From Mariniphaga sp040772505 (GTDB taxonomy: Bacteria; Bacteroidota; Bacteroidia; Bacteroidales; Prolixibacteraceae), in the NCBI GenBank assembly GCA_040772505.1, contig JAXGYA010000008.1:1-64000 (forward strand): a DNA stretch of 64,000 nucleotides, in the 5' to 3' direction. A program made the position numbers and the translations under genes. Positions 1 through 8,792 of the stretch are shown here, piece by piece (position 1 is the first letter of the stretch; every line of letters starts with the position of its first letter). The notes under the pieces are model-generated. The model made no database searches and was not told the origin of the DNA. It saw nothing but the letters and a program-made list of their open reading frames with translations.

Positions 1-338
1 TCTCACCTCTTTCCTCTCTCTTTAGGGAGATGTCCGCAGGACTGAGGGGCTTCTTCTTCATTCCTTAATCCGACGTTGTCAGGAGCTTCGCACGCTGACA
101 AGTCTGCTGTCGTTGCTAATCCGTTAACCTGTCAGCGTCGACAGACCTGACAGCGTTAACGCCTGAGGCAGGCAGGAATCAGCGAATTTATGAATTTGCA
201 AATTTACGCCTGCAGAGGCAGAGGGTAGCCGAAGGGGACTTATAAAATCCGTTGTTATGAAAGGGCGGGGGAATAATCCCCCACCTGCTCAATTCAGAAT
301 TTTTCATTCCAACAGTTGCCACAAAGCGAAATATAGCT
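1..338. repeat. Repeat-rich intergenic edge with nested dyads
   Basis: I see no gene here. Two dyads share the CTGTCAG/CTGACAG core: TTGTCAG at 76-82 faces CTGACAA at 95-101, and GTTAACCTGTCAG at 123-135 faces CTGACAG plus GTTAAC at 147-160, giving a 13-bp stem with one bulged base and an 11-nt loop. The first 60 bases (CCTC, GGGAGA and GAGGGG blocks) resemble the pyrimidine/purine-rich palindromes common between Bacteroidota genes, and a similar element is at 63.0 kb. The family assignment is from memory, not from a search. Confidence 0.55.
263..289 (-). terminator. Possible terminator of the NEW3/ABC operon
   Basis: GGGGG at 267-271 faces CCCCC at 278-282 across a 6-nt loop. On the minus strand the stem is followed by a short T-rich stretch. 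It lies about 55 bases after the permease stop codon. The T tract is weak, so the call is tentative. Confidence 0.4.
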
Positions 339-1403
339 TCACCGCGAACGAATTTCTCTACGCATAAAAGTTGTGTAGGATAAAATGAAACAAAAGATTG
401 TTAACGCTATTAATCCCGTTAGTTGTGGCCAAACTACCAATAAGCTCTGTCCCAAAGGTAACGGACCGGGAATAGCTCCTTGCACTTGCTCAATAGTGAG
501 CGGACCCAGGTTGCGAACCGATGGCATGAGCAGTGTTGAAGTTGCCTGACTAAATAATTCGTTGGGCATTACCTGAACAATAGCAAACCGAAACTTTTCA
601 AACATATAAACTGCTCTACCTGAAGCATATTCAGGCGGAGATGCTATTTTTACTATAATATTTACAAGCAAAGGGTAGAATACCGTAAAAAACAGCCAAA
701 CAGCAATTCCTGCCAGCGCTGAGGTGGCTGGCTGTCTGAAACGGATTGAAAAGTATAGCGACAGATTAAGCCATAATGCAACATAGATAATGCTCAGGAG
801 AGTGAAAAAAATAATTCTGAAAAATTCTTCAGGCGTTGGCGGAATACCGAGTCCAATGAGCCCTGCGCCAATAACCAAAAAGCTTAATCCAAAAAACAGC
901 AGCGATATCACAAGAAGTGAAGCAATAAACTTGGTGTTTATCACATAATCCCGCGGTATGGGTTGCGCCAGCAAATGACTAAGGGTGCCTTGGTTTTGCT
1001 CAGAATTAACAGCATCAAATCCCAGACTTATACCCAATAGCGGACCTAAAAAGCTGATAAAAACGAAATAGGGGGGCAAACTGCCATCTGACAGTGTGAA
1101 AAGTTTTAGAAAGAAAAAGCTTTCCTCACTGCCCGCCTGGTTTGCTGCATCTGCGATACCGGAAAATGCAGTGTAAAGTGAGCCAATGCACGTCAAAATA
1201 ATTATGCTTCCAAGAATAATTACCCGCCAGCTCCGAACGTGGTCGCCTATCTCTTTAAAAACCATTGAACGGAAAACGCCAAAGTCGTTTTTATATGTTT
1301 CAGAGAAGCGGAATGGCTCCTGCAGCTTATTGATGACTTGTTTTAATTTTTCTCTATTCAAAAAATTTACTGTTAATTTTTTTTCAACTGTTCTCTCTTT
1401 CAT
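339..1403 (-). CDS. ABC-2 type exporter permease
   Basis: Membrane subunit of an ABC exporter, about 354 residues. A cytoplasmic N-terminal helix is followed by about six hydrophobic segments and a large extracytoplasmic insertion. The stretch with NSEQNQGTLSHLLAQP and PRDY is the usual ABC-2 signature after the second membrane segment. I choose ATG at 1403 over the in-frame TTG at 1421 because GGAGG lies 8 nt upstream of 1403, an unusually good Shine-Dalgarno for this genome. That start overlaps the end of the ATPase gene by 20 nt, so translation is probably coupled. The substrate is unknown; together with the NEW3 protein it could export or insert a polymer or protein. Confidence 0.85.
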   Translation of the reverse strand: MKERTVEKKLTVNFLNREKLKQVINKLQEPFRFSETYKNDFGVFRSMVFKEIGDHVRSWRVIILGSIIILTCIGSLYTAFSGIADAANQAGSEESFFFLKLFTLSDGSLPPYFVFISFLGPLLGISLGFDAVNSEQNQGTLSHLLAQPIPRDYVINTKFIASLLVISLLFFGLSFLVIGAGLIGLGIPPTPEEFFRIIFFTLLSIIYVALWLNLSLYFSIRFRQPATSALAGIAVWLFFTVFYPLLVNIIVKIASPPEYASGRAVYMFEKFRFAIVQVMPNELFSQATSTLLMPSVRNLGPLTIEQVQGAIPGPLPLGQSLLVVWPQLTGLIALTIFCFILSYTTFMRREIRSR

Positions 1404-2379
1404 AATTATTTCCTCCTTCAAAATACCGATAATAAATATCGTCTAAACCGTATTCTCTTTTACTTAAAGAAGATAAACCGAATCCTAAATTAACAATAGT
1501 TTTGGCTATTTCAGAAGTAACGTCCTTATAGCAGTCAATTGTCAAATTGGTGTTTTCTGCCACAATATTTTTAACGCCCTCAATTCTTCTTATTTTTTCT
1601 GTTAATATGTTCGGTTTTGAGTCGTCAAAAAGTGAGTTTTTCTCTTTTTCATCAATAGCCAACTTTGCTTCCACTTTAAAAACATTGCCTGAAAAAAGCT
1701 GATCTGCCAGCGAAGAAATATCACCTGATGCAAGCAAATTGCCTTTGACAAAAATGCCAACGCGATCACACACCTGCTGAACCTGATGCAGATGATGTGA
1801 TGATAGAAGCACGGTGATATTTTCTTCTTTGCTTAAACTGACGATAAGTCCCAGAAACTCCCTAATCCCGGATGGATCAATACCTGTCGTAGGTTCATCA
1901 AGAATAACAACTTCCGGATTTTTAATTAATACACCTGCCAATCCCAGACGCTGACGCATTCCCTTGGAATATTTACCGGCTTTTTTATTTTTTTGTTCTT
2001 CTAATCCGATACGATTCATCAAGCTGTTGACACGTTGTTTTGCTTCCTGTTCCGGAATGTTGTTCAGTGTGGCTGTATAAACCAAATTTTCAAACCCGGT
2101 GAGATCATCATAGAATCCCACATCTTCAGGTAAGTATCCGACACGTTTTTTTACCTCAATTGGGTTACGTACAGAGTCAATACCGCAAACACTAACCTGA
2201 CCGCTTGTTGGCTCAGTCAAACCCATGAGCATTAGGATTGTAGTGGATTTTCCGGCACCGTTCGGGCCAAGCAAGCCAAAAACTTCACCTCTCCCAATTT
2301 TTAGTGAGAGATTGTTTACTGCAGTAAAGTCGCCATACTTTTTTGTGAGGTTTTTCACCTCAATGGTTGTTGTCTGCAT
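1384..2379 (-). CDS. ABC transporter ATP-binding protein
   Basis: Cytoplasmic ATPase of the same exporter. Walker A (GPNGAGKST), the signature (YSKGMRQRLGLAG), Walker B (VVILDEPTTGID) and the switch histidine (LLSSHHLHQV) are all present. About 100 extra C-terminal residues follow the nucleotide-binding domain, as in many ABC-2 ATPases. ATG at 2379 is preferred to ATG at 2397 because GGAGG sits 7 nt before it. The stop codon of the upstream NEW3 gene lies within this Shine-Dalgarno (GGAGGTAG), which suggests strong translational coupling. Confidence 0.9.
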   Translation of the reverse strand: MQTTTIEVKNLTKKYGDFTAVNNLSLKIGRGEVFGLLGPNGAGKSTTILMLMGLTEPTSGQVSVCGIDSVRNPIEVKKRVGYLPEDVGFYDDLTGFENLVYTATLNNIPEQEAKQRVNSLMNRIGLEEQKNKKAGKYSKGMRQRLGLAGVLIKNPEVVILDEPTTGIDPSGIREFLGLIVSLSKEENITVLLSSHHLHQVQQVCDRVGIFVKGNLLASGDISSLADQLFSGNVFKVEAKLAIDEKEKNSLFDDSKPNILTEKIRRIEGVKNIVAENTNLTIDCYKDVTSEIAKTIVNLGFGLSSLSKREYGLDDIYYRYFEGGNNYERENS

Positions 2380-2383
2380 CGCT

Positions 2384-3547
2384 CTACCTCCTTCCATATT
2401 TCCGGAACAGATAGAAAATCACCCAGATTGCGCTCAAAATAATGAAAATGCCCAACCACCCCCAAAGTGGTGAAGTTTTAACGGCTATTCTGAATGATGC
2501 CGCAGAGCTTGTTTCCGGAGTTTGTGCAGTGAGACTGATTACATAATCACCCGGAATAGATTTTTCGTAAGCTTTAATCTGGGCTGTCAGCCCGGCAGTT
2601 TCACCCGCCGCAATGAAGGGTATGGTGTCGTTAGAAAAAGTCACTTCCCAACCTCGTGGCTTTGAAGAGCTCATTCGTATGCTGGTCATATCCGTTGAGC
2701 CTGTATTGCGCACAACCAGGTCAATTCGCTTTTTTCTGCCTGCTGTGATGCTGGAACTGAGTAGCCCGCTAGGGGTTGACAATTCCATTTCAAATGTGCC
2801 GGTGATATCCACTTCTAAATCAAGATTTGCAGAAGTTGCATTAGTTCTGGCCATAATTGGGATAGTATATTTCCCTGCTTTTATGCCAAATGGAGGTTTG
2901 ACTTCTACGGTAATATCTTTATTTTGTCCGGGTTCAATTTCCACTGAAGTGGCTTGTTGATAATTTGGCTTGAAAACAACACTCCACCCGCGTGGCGCAT
3001 TGGATGTGAGTGCATAAAGTTGTTTCTCGCCGGTTTGGTTGTTGAGCTTGGTTCTAAAATTAAAATCCGATTTGGCGTGCCCTTGCATATTTGCCTGCTC
3101 GGATGTAAACTCCGTTTTTAGAGTTCCATGCTCTGATACATTTATGGTGAGAGGCAAAACACTGTTGTTGACCGCCAATACACGGAATGTATAGGTGCCT
3201 TTGTCGATTTCATATGGAACGTTTACTTTCAGGTTCATGCTCTTTTTTTCTCCCGGCAAAACAGAAATATCCTGCAAATCCCATCCTCCCGAGCGAAGTG
3301 TGTATGTCCAGGAGTCGGGCAGTCCGGTAACTCTGACCTCAGCTGTGGAAATGGATGAACCATTATTAATCACCTCTATGGAATAATCAATAGACTCGCC
3401 CGGGGGAACAGTGATCTTTCTATAGGGTGTGTAAAGTTGCAGACTTTGTGCCGAAATTGAAGGGGTAAAAAAAATAATTATTAAAAATGGCAGAAAAACT
3501 CGTGTTAAAATTTGGTTGTAATTCAACAAAAATAATTCCTTTTTCAT
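2384..3547 (-). CDS. Exported NEW3-domain protein with C-terminal membrane anchor
   Basis: Secreted and membrane-anchored protein of about 387 residues. It has an N-terminal signal sequence ending near PSISAQ, then several Ig-like beta modules with the recurring pattern of the NPCBM-associated NEW3 family (PPGESIDYSIEVINNG, GLPDSW, PRGW twice and PSGL). A final hydrophobic helix is followed by RKYGRR. NEW3 proteins next to ABC-2 exporters are common in Bacteroidota and probably act as the extracytoplasmic partner, but the substrate is not known. The start at 3547 is chosen because it begins the signal peptide; an upstream in-frame extension looks non-coding. First gene of a three-gene operon. 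Confidence 0.8.
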   Translation of the reverse strand: MKKELFLLNYNQILTRVFLPFLIIIFFTPSISAQSLQLYTPYRKITVPPGESIDYSIEVINNGSSISTAEVRVTGLPDSWTYTLRSGGWDLQDISVLPGEKKSMNLKVNVPYEIDKGTYTFRVLAVNNSVLPLTINVSEHGTLKTEFTSEQANMQGHAKSDFNFRTKLNNQTGEKQLYALTSNAPRGWSVVFKPNYQQATSVEIEPGQNKDITVEVKPPFGIKAGKYTIPIMARTNATSANLDLEVDITGTFEMELSTPSGLLSSSITAGRKKRIDLVVRNTGSTDMTSIRMSSSKPRGWEVTFSNDTIPFIAAGETAGLTAQIKAYEKSIPGDYVISLTAQTPETSSAASFRIAVKTSPLWGWLGIFIILSAIWVIFYLFRKYGRR

Positions 3548-4006
3548 TGCTAATATCTTCTTTTTTAAAGTTATAAATGAAATTAATGACTTTTTATGGT
3601 TTTGGGTTTTAACAGAAATAGTGATTTTCCTGGCATTCACGCCATGTTGCTAATCTGTTTCCGGGGGCGATCTCACTCCAATCTGAAGAGTGCAGATTGA
3701 AAACCGTTTCTGCCTCTTGTCATGTTTCATAATAATCTTTTAAAATAAAATTTCCATTTTTATCGTAAAAATAAAAAAAATCGTTATTTCCAATTTAATT
3801 TTAATGAATTTTTTATAATCACTATTTTGCCTGACCATTTTGCCCGTTCTTTTTAAATCGTATTATTATTGTTTATATTTTGGGCGCCAATTATAAAATA
3901 ATGCCAAACAATTACTTTTTTTACTTTAGATGCGAAACATGAGTAAAACAGTTCAACCGTTTGTAGTATAAATAAAGCGTTTGTTTCTTTAATTTAATCT
4001 GAGATT
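3548..4006. other. Divergent intergenic region, no gene seen
   Basis: Very AT-rich spacer between the NEW3 operon and the cupin gene. It must hold the promoters of both, but I find no exact TAnnTTTG box. The only structure is a small hairpin, AATCTG at 3680-3685 facing CAGATT at 3693-3698. Confidence 0.4.
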
Positions 4007-4345
4007 ATGGCTGTTTTAAAGTTTGACGATATTCCTTATGAAGAGGTGAAGGAGGATTTGCGACGAAAAATTATCCACACGGATAGTTTGATGAGTGTTT
4101 TGCTTGATTTCTCCGGTGGTCCGTGGGAAAAGCCCGAACCGCCCCATTCCCATCCGCACGAGCAGACATCATACATTGCCGAGGGAGAAATTATTTTTTA
4201 TTGTGAGGGAGAACCGGATCATCACCTGAAAGCAGGTGATATGTTTGCTGTTGCTCCAAATAAAAAGCATACCATAAAGCTGCTGACAAAAACAGCCCGG
4301 CTTATTGACAATTTCACACCATTGAGAGAAGATTTTCTGAAATAG
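4007..4345 (+). CDS. Small single-domain cupin
   Basis: A 112-residue beta-barrel protein. Cupin motif 1 is visible as PPHSHPHEQTSYIAEGE, with the His-x-His and Glu metal ligands, and motif 2 as GDMFAVAPNKKHTI. Such proteins bind a divalent metal and act as isomerases, small-molecule sensors or dioxygenases; nothing here selects one role. Cytoplasmic, no signal peptide. It stands alone on this strand, convergent with the hydrolase gene that follows. Confidence 0.85.
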   Translation: MAVLKFDDIPYEEVKEDLRRKIIHTDSLMSVLLDFSGGPWEKPEPPHSHPHEQTSYIAEGEIIFYCEGEPDHHLKAGDMFAVAPNKKHTIKLLTKTARLIDNFTPLREDFLK

Positions 4346-4396
4346 GAAAGGCTAAAAAGTATTCGCTGGGATACCTGAGATTTGCATTTTATTGTC

Positions 4397-5176
4397 TTAC
4401 CCCGAAAAGCTTTTGATAAACTGTATGGAGAGACGGTTAAACAAATCCGGCTGGTCCAGATTGCACACATGACCGCTGTCGCTGATGACCTCTAACTTTG
4501 AGTTGAAATGTTTTTGCACCAGTTCGGAAACCATTGGCAAAAACATGTGATCGTGTTCGCCCATAAGGTACAGCACCGGCGCTGAAGCCTCCTTAATCAG
4601 AAACTCTTTGAGGTTGTTTCTGATCTCCTTGGACATGTGCAGCCATTTTTTAAACTCTCTTTCTCCCAGATTTATGGCTTCACTGATAAAGAGTTTTCGT
4701 GATTGTGCATGTTTTTTTGATGGAATCAAAATCCACGCATTCAGTTTGTAGAGCCACATATAGGGAAGGATTGAATTGAGCAGTTTTGCCAACGTAACCA
4801 GCACGTTAATTTTTTTATTGAACTGCACAACGGCGCCGCCCAGAATAATGGAAGCTGCCCTGCCGGGAGCCAGCTTGTCAATGGCACGAATTACAGTGCA
4901 GCCCAATGAAATGCCAATGAAATGAGCTTCATGGATATGCAGATGTTCCATAGTTTTTATGACATCCAATGCAATTTCATCGAATCTGTACATTTCTTCC
5001 TCAGTGTAGTTGGATTTTGATTTCCCATGCCCGCGTAAATCTACAAGCAGCACATTGAAATGTTTTTTAAAGTCGCGCAGTTGCCTGAACCAGACAACAT
5101 TGCTCCCTCCTGCACCGTGTATGAAAACCACCCAGATTTTAGAGGTTTTATGATGAAATATTTTGTGATGTAACAT
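4397..5176 (-). CDS. Alpha/beta-fold hydrolase
   Basis: Cytoplasmic alpha/beta hydrolase of 259 residues. It shows the oxyanion-hole HGAGG near residue 20, VDLRGHG near 46-51, the nucleophile elbow GISLG with Ser90, an acidic residue in MGEHD, and the catalytic His in SGHVCNLDQP. The substrate is not predictable. The start at 5176 is the only reasonable ATG. A TATCTTTG promoter box ends only about six bases before it, so the transcript may be leaderless or nearly so. It lies 65 nt downstream of the C45-type lipoprotein gene on the same strand. Confidence 0.85.
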   Translation of the reverse strand: MLHHKIFHHKTSKIWVVFIHGAGGSNVVWFRQLRDFKKHFNVLLVDLRGHGKSKSNYTEEEMYRFDEIALDVIKTMEHLHIHEAHFIGISLGCTVIRAIDKLAPGRAASIILGGAVVQFNKKINVLVTLAKLLNSILPYMWLYKLNAWILIPSKKHAQSRKLFISEAINLGEREFKKWLHMSKEIRNNLKEFLIKEASAPVLYLMGEHDHMFLPMVSELVQKHFNSKLEVISDSGHVCNLDQPDLFNRLSIQFIKSFSG

Positions 5177-5181
5177 TGCAC

Positions 5182-5189
5182 CAAAGATA
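5182..5189 (-). promoter_or_regulatory. Promoter -7 box (TATCTTTG) at the hydrolase start
   Basis: On the minus strand the sequence reads TATCTTTG, an exact match to the Bacteroidota TAnnTTTG box. No clear TTG is found 19-21 nt upstream. Its distance to the ATG at 5176 predicts almost no 5' leader. Confidence 0.4.
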
Positions 5190-5241
5190 GATTAATATCT
5201 TTATTAAAAATTGGAACTTTATGAAAATAACCGGGAATAAA

Positions 5242-6414
5242 TTATTTCTTAAGCAATTCATTAACATCAAATTCGATAAATGGACCCTTTGAGGCAGGCA
5301 CTTTGTTCATGCTCACATGAATGAGCATCTTTTCAGGTTCAAAAATAACACATTGGAGCGTTTTGTTTTTAAAGCTGGCAGCATGCATTGCATCTTTCAT
5401 TTTCTTAAGGGTGAAATCTCCATAATGATTTTCTGCATTGAGTATTAGTGCGGTAAACTGTTTGTCCGAACGTGATTTTTTAAACATACCGGAAGCATAG
5501 AAGTTGTTGGAACCTGCTAATATTCCGTTGTTGCTTTCACGAAATGCAAAATTATTTTGTCCCAGTTCAATCAAAACTGCATCGTGCCTGTCGGCGCACA
5601 TCACGTTGACAGGAATAACGTGATTGCTGGCAGCCAGATCATTGGCCATTTCCCTGGCAGAAGAACTCCTTTCGGCAGAGAGCTGCATTAAAACCTGAAT
5701 GGGTAATCCATCTTTATGATTTTTGATTTCATAGCCATTGTAAGCGAGCATATTGCCATAACAAACCCCCTTTTCATTTATCCCGGTAAAAGTACCTGCC
5801 AAACCCAAAAAGGAGGAAGAAACTGTTGCCAGCCCTTCTGCAGGATGCTTCACTACGATGATTCCCAGAAAGTTGTTAATTTTTCTTAGTTTGTAATCCG
5901 CATTTCTTCCCATGATTAAATTTTGGTCGATGGTGGCGCTGTCCCATACGGCTAATGTGCTGCACGAAATTTTTGATACCATATTTATTGCCATTAGATA
6001 CTTGTGGTTGATTCCGGATGTTTCAGCCATGCCTGAAATAAATTCCATTGTTTCATCCGGGAGTGATTCTCTATACCCCTCAGCTATGGAAATAAATTTT
6101 TTGATTCTTTTTTTTGTGAAGAATTTTTCAGCCGTTTGTACGATTAATTGTAAATGGTTTTGAAGGATAGTACCGTATTGCCTCCCCATTTCTTCGGGAG
6201 TGCCGTAAAGATGAAGGATTGGAACAGCATGTTGATATTCCAGCCGGGGGGTTCCGGGAATAGAACTGCTGAACCTTTCCCAGTCAGAACTTGAAATTGT
6301 TCTGTATGAACTGTATAACCCACATCCTGACAAGATGAAGATTAAAATGACCAGAAAAACTCCATGCGTCTTTTGAAAGTTTACGGTTTTATAGGCAATA
6401 GTTCCCGGTCTCAT
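5242..6414 (-). CDS. C45/acyltransferase-type Ntn-hydrolase lipoprotein
   Basis: Predicted lipoprotein of 390 residues with lipobox LSGC (Cys31). The rest resembles the C45 peptidase / isopenicillin acyltransferase-like N-terminal nucleophile family: a GTPEEMGRQYG motif near residue 75, and Cys151 in KISCSTLAVW as the probable nucleophile, followed by GRNADY. Family members hydrolyse or transfer acyl groups on amides; the substrate here is unknown. Its ATG shares one base with the stop codon of the upstream oxidoreductase (TGATG), so the two are co-translated. Confidence 0.75.
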   Translation of the reverse strand: MRPGTIAYKTVNFQKTHGVFLVILIFILSGCGLYSSYRTISSSDWERFSSSIPGTPRLEYQHAVPILHLYGTPEEMGRQYGTILQNHLQLIVQTAEKFFTKKRIKKFISIAEGYRESLPDETMEFISGMAETSGINHKYLMAINMVSKISCSTLAVWDSATIDQNLIMGRNADYKLRKINNFLGIIVVKHPAEGLATVSSSFLGLAGTFTGINEKGVCYGNMLAYNGYEIKNHKDGLPIQVLMQLSAERSSSAREMANDLAASNHVIPVNVMCADRHDAVLIELGQNNFAFRESNNGILAGSNNFYASGMFKKSRSDKQFTALILNAENHYGDFTLKKMKDAMHAASFKNKTLQCVIFEPEKMLIHVSMNKVPASKGPFIEFDVNELLKK

Positions 6415-7709
6415 CAGAAATTATTAAAGTTCCATTTTCCTCTATATGGGCGGGAGAGCATCATGTTTGCAGCATCGTCACCGGTGAACTGCTCTGTTTT
6501 TGGATTCCATAGCAACGGACGTTGCAATTCGTATGCAATGTTAATGATGTTGCATACCGAAGCAGTGCGATGTCCGGTTTCCACATCAGAAATTGGTTTT
6601 GTACGTGTTTTTATAGCATCAACCCAGTCCTGGTAGTGGTTGTTGCTGAAATACACCCGCTCATCGGTTTCTTTTAGGTCTGCTTTGGAAAGGTTCTGGT
6701 TGGGGAAGGTGCGCAGGAAACTGCGGCTCACTTCAACTTTCCCTTCCGTTCCAATAAACTGAACTCCGTTTTCATCATCTTTTCCGCCCCAGAGTTTATG
6801 GTTCACTCGTGTGCCGTTTGAATAGAGCATTGAAAGTCCATGAGTTTGCGCGGGCTTTTCAGGAGGCATAAACTGAACCGGTCCCGATTCGTCCATGTCA
6901 AGCGCCCACTGCGAAACGTCAAACATGTGTGCACCCCAGTCAGTGACCAGTCCACCGCCGAAATCGCGGTAACCGCGCCACCATGCCCACGGTCCGTTTA
7001 CATCCACCGGCGCCAGCTCTTCATGATAACCGCGATAAAGTGAAGGACCTATCCATTCATTCCAGTCAAGTCCGTCAGGCACAGGTTGCGATGGCAAATC
7101 ACACTGCTTAACAGGTTCTCCCACGCTAACATTTATCTCTTTAATTTCGCCGATATATCCGTTTCTTACCAGCTCAACAGCATGTCTGAAATCACGCCAT
7201 GAACGCTGCATGTTTCCGGTTTGGAAAACGCGGTCATACTTGCGGGTAGCATTTACCATAGCACGCCCTTCTGCAACCGTGAGCGCCATCGGTTTTTCAC
7301 AATAAATGTCTTTCCCTGCCTTGGCGGCATCCACAGCCATCTGGGCGTGCCAGTGGTCGGGAGTGGCAATAACAACTGCATCAATATCACTGCGCTCAAG
7401 CAATTCACGATAATAGTGATATCCGTCAACTTTTACATTCAACCCTTTATTTGCATTGTTCTTTTGAGCAAGCTCTGTAAACTGGCTGAGCTTGCTCTGA
7501 AAAACATCGCTGGCTGCCACAACTACTGTTCCTTCACACTTTCCAATACCATTAAGCAACGTTGTTACCTGTTTTCCGGTGCCAATATAACCCAGGTTGA
7601 CACGATCATTTGCACCAATGAAGCCTTTGCCACCCATCACATGCCGCGGAATAATGGTTACAGCGGCAGCTCCCGATGCTGCTTTTAGAATAAAATTTCT
7701 GCGATCCAT
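6414..7709 (-). CDS. Tat-exported Gfo/Idh/MocA-family oxidoreductase
   Basis: NAD(P)-dependent sugar oxidoreductase of 431 residues. It starts with a Tat-like signal (MDRRNFILKAASGAAAV). The Rossmann nucleotide-binding site reads VNLGYIGTGKQV, and the family signature CEKPMAL follows DAVVIATPDHWHA. The C-terminal alpha/beta substrate domain carries WGAHMFDVSQWALDMD. Family members act on free or glycosidic sugars, and Tat-tagged Bacteroidota forms often sit in polysaccharide or 3-keto-glycoside pathways. It belongs to the NIPSNAP-dehydrogenase-oxidoreductase-lipoprotein gene run. Confidence 0.88.
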   Translation of the reverse strand: MDRRNFILKAASGAAAVTIIPRHVMGGKGFIGANDRVNLGYIGTGKQVTTLLNGIGKCEGTVVVAASDVFQSKLSQFTELAQKNNANKGLNVKVDGYHYYRELLERSDIDAVVIATPDHWHAQMAVDAAKAGKDIYCEKPMALTVAEGRAMVNATRKYDRVFQTGNMQRSWRDFRHAVELVRNGYIGEIKEINVSVGEPVKQCDLPSQPVPDGLDWNEWIGPSLYRGYHEELAPVDVNGPWAWWRGYRDFGGGLVTDWGAHMFDVSQWALDMDESGPVQFMPPEKPAQTHGLSMLYSNGTRVNHKLWGGKDDENGVQFIGTEGKVEVSRSFLRTFPNQNLSKADLKETDERVYFSNNHYQDWVDAIKTRTKPISDVETGHRTASVCNIINIAYELQRPLLWNPKTEQFTGDDAANMMLSRPYRGKWNFNNF

Positions 7710-7758
7710 TTGTTTTGTTTTTTGAAGTTATTTGGGTAAAAATAAGATTTTTTTCGTT

Positions 7759-8790
7759 TCAGGGTACGAGAATCACTTTATTTAATCCGGGTTCTTTATT
7801 GTAGAGCCTTTTAAACCACTGTGCGCCTTCAGATAACGGAGCAACTGCAGAGATCAGGGGATTGACCTTTACTTTTTCTTTTGCAAGAAGGTCAAGAGCC
7901 AGTTGATATTCTCCGTTGATGGCACAGCTTCCCTGAACAGTGATTTCTTTTGTAACAACTTGCTGCAAGGGAAACTGAATTTGGGGAGATAAATTGCCTA
8001 CCAAAACAACAGTGCCGCCCTTGCGTGTATTCTCAATACAGGTTCTGACCGAGTCAGAAATTCCCACCACTTCAAACGAAAGGTCTGCTCCGCGATTTCT
8101 GGAAAGTTGTAAAATTTTTTCGGTCAGGTTTTCATCATCCGCCTTAAAACTGTAGTCTGCTCCATAGTTTTGCGCAAGTTTTAATTTCTGAATATCAATG
8201 TCTATTGCAATGACCGGACTTGCACCAAACAGTGACAGCAATTGTACTATGAAAAATCCGATCATTCCGGTTCCTGCAACTACAGCACTGTTGCCGGGTT
8301 TTAATCCCGATACGTTAATGGCATGTGCAGCTACTGCAACGGGTTCAACCATTGCAGCCTCTTCAAAGGAAACATTTTCGGGAATGGCATAGAGTATGTG
8401 CTGCGGAACCGCAATTTTTTCGGCAAATGCGCCATGGCGGCGATAATTGCCCGGAGAAACTCCCAGCACCTGGCGATTGTCGCTCAGATTATACCTCCCT
8501 TTTAATGTGAACCAGTCATTGAGCGGATACACAGTAGAATCAAAAGTTACCCGGTCGCCCGGTTTCCAGCCGGTAACCTCACTGCCCGTTTCCATGATTA
8601 TCCCGGAAGCCTCGTGTCCCATGATGAGCGGAGGGTTACGCCTTCCGGTGCTGCCATCCATGCCATGCACATCGCTTCCGCAAATTCCGCAGGCTTTCAC
8701 CTCAATCAGTACTTCGTCTGGAGAAATAGCCGGGTCGGGGAAATCCCGGTAGTTCAGTTGATTATATGCATCAAGTACGAGCGCTTTCAT
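7759..8790 (-). CDS. Medium-chain zinc alcohol/polyol dehydrogenase
   Basis: 343-residue MDR-family dehydrogenase of the sorbitol/threonine dehydrogenase type. Catalytic zinc ligands are Cys37 (CGICGSD), His59-Glu60 (GHE) and Glu149. The NAD(P) loop is AGTGMIG. The lobe that normally carries four structural-zinc cysteines (about residues 86-102) has none, so only the catalytic zinc is expected. No signal peptide, so cytoplasmic, unlike its exported neighbours. It starts two bases after the NIPSNAP stop codon, so the genes are co-transcribed. Likely substrate is a sugar or sugar alcohol; I cannot be more exact. Confidence 0.87.
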   Translation of the reverse strand: MKALVLDAYNQLNYRDFPDPAISPDEVLIEVKACGICGSDVHGMDGSTGRRNPPLIMGHEASGIIMETGSEVTGWKPGDRVTFDSTVYPLNDWFTLKGRYNLSDNRQVLGVSPGNYRRHGAFAEKIAVPQHILYAIPENVSFEEAAMVEPVAVAAHAINVSGLKPGNSAVVAGTGMIGFFIVQLLSLFGASPVIAIDIDIQKLKLAQNYGADYSFKADDENLTEKILQLSRNRGADLSFEVVGISDSVRTCIENTRKGGTVVLVGNLSPQIQFPLQQVVTKEITVQGSCAINGEYQLALDLLAKEKVKVNPLISAVAPLSEGAQWFKRLYNKEPGLNKVILVP

Positions 8791-8792
8791 TT

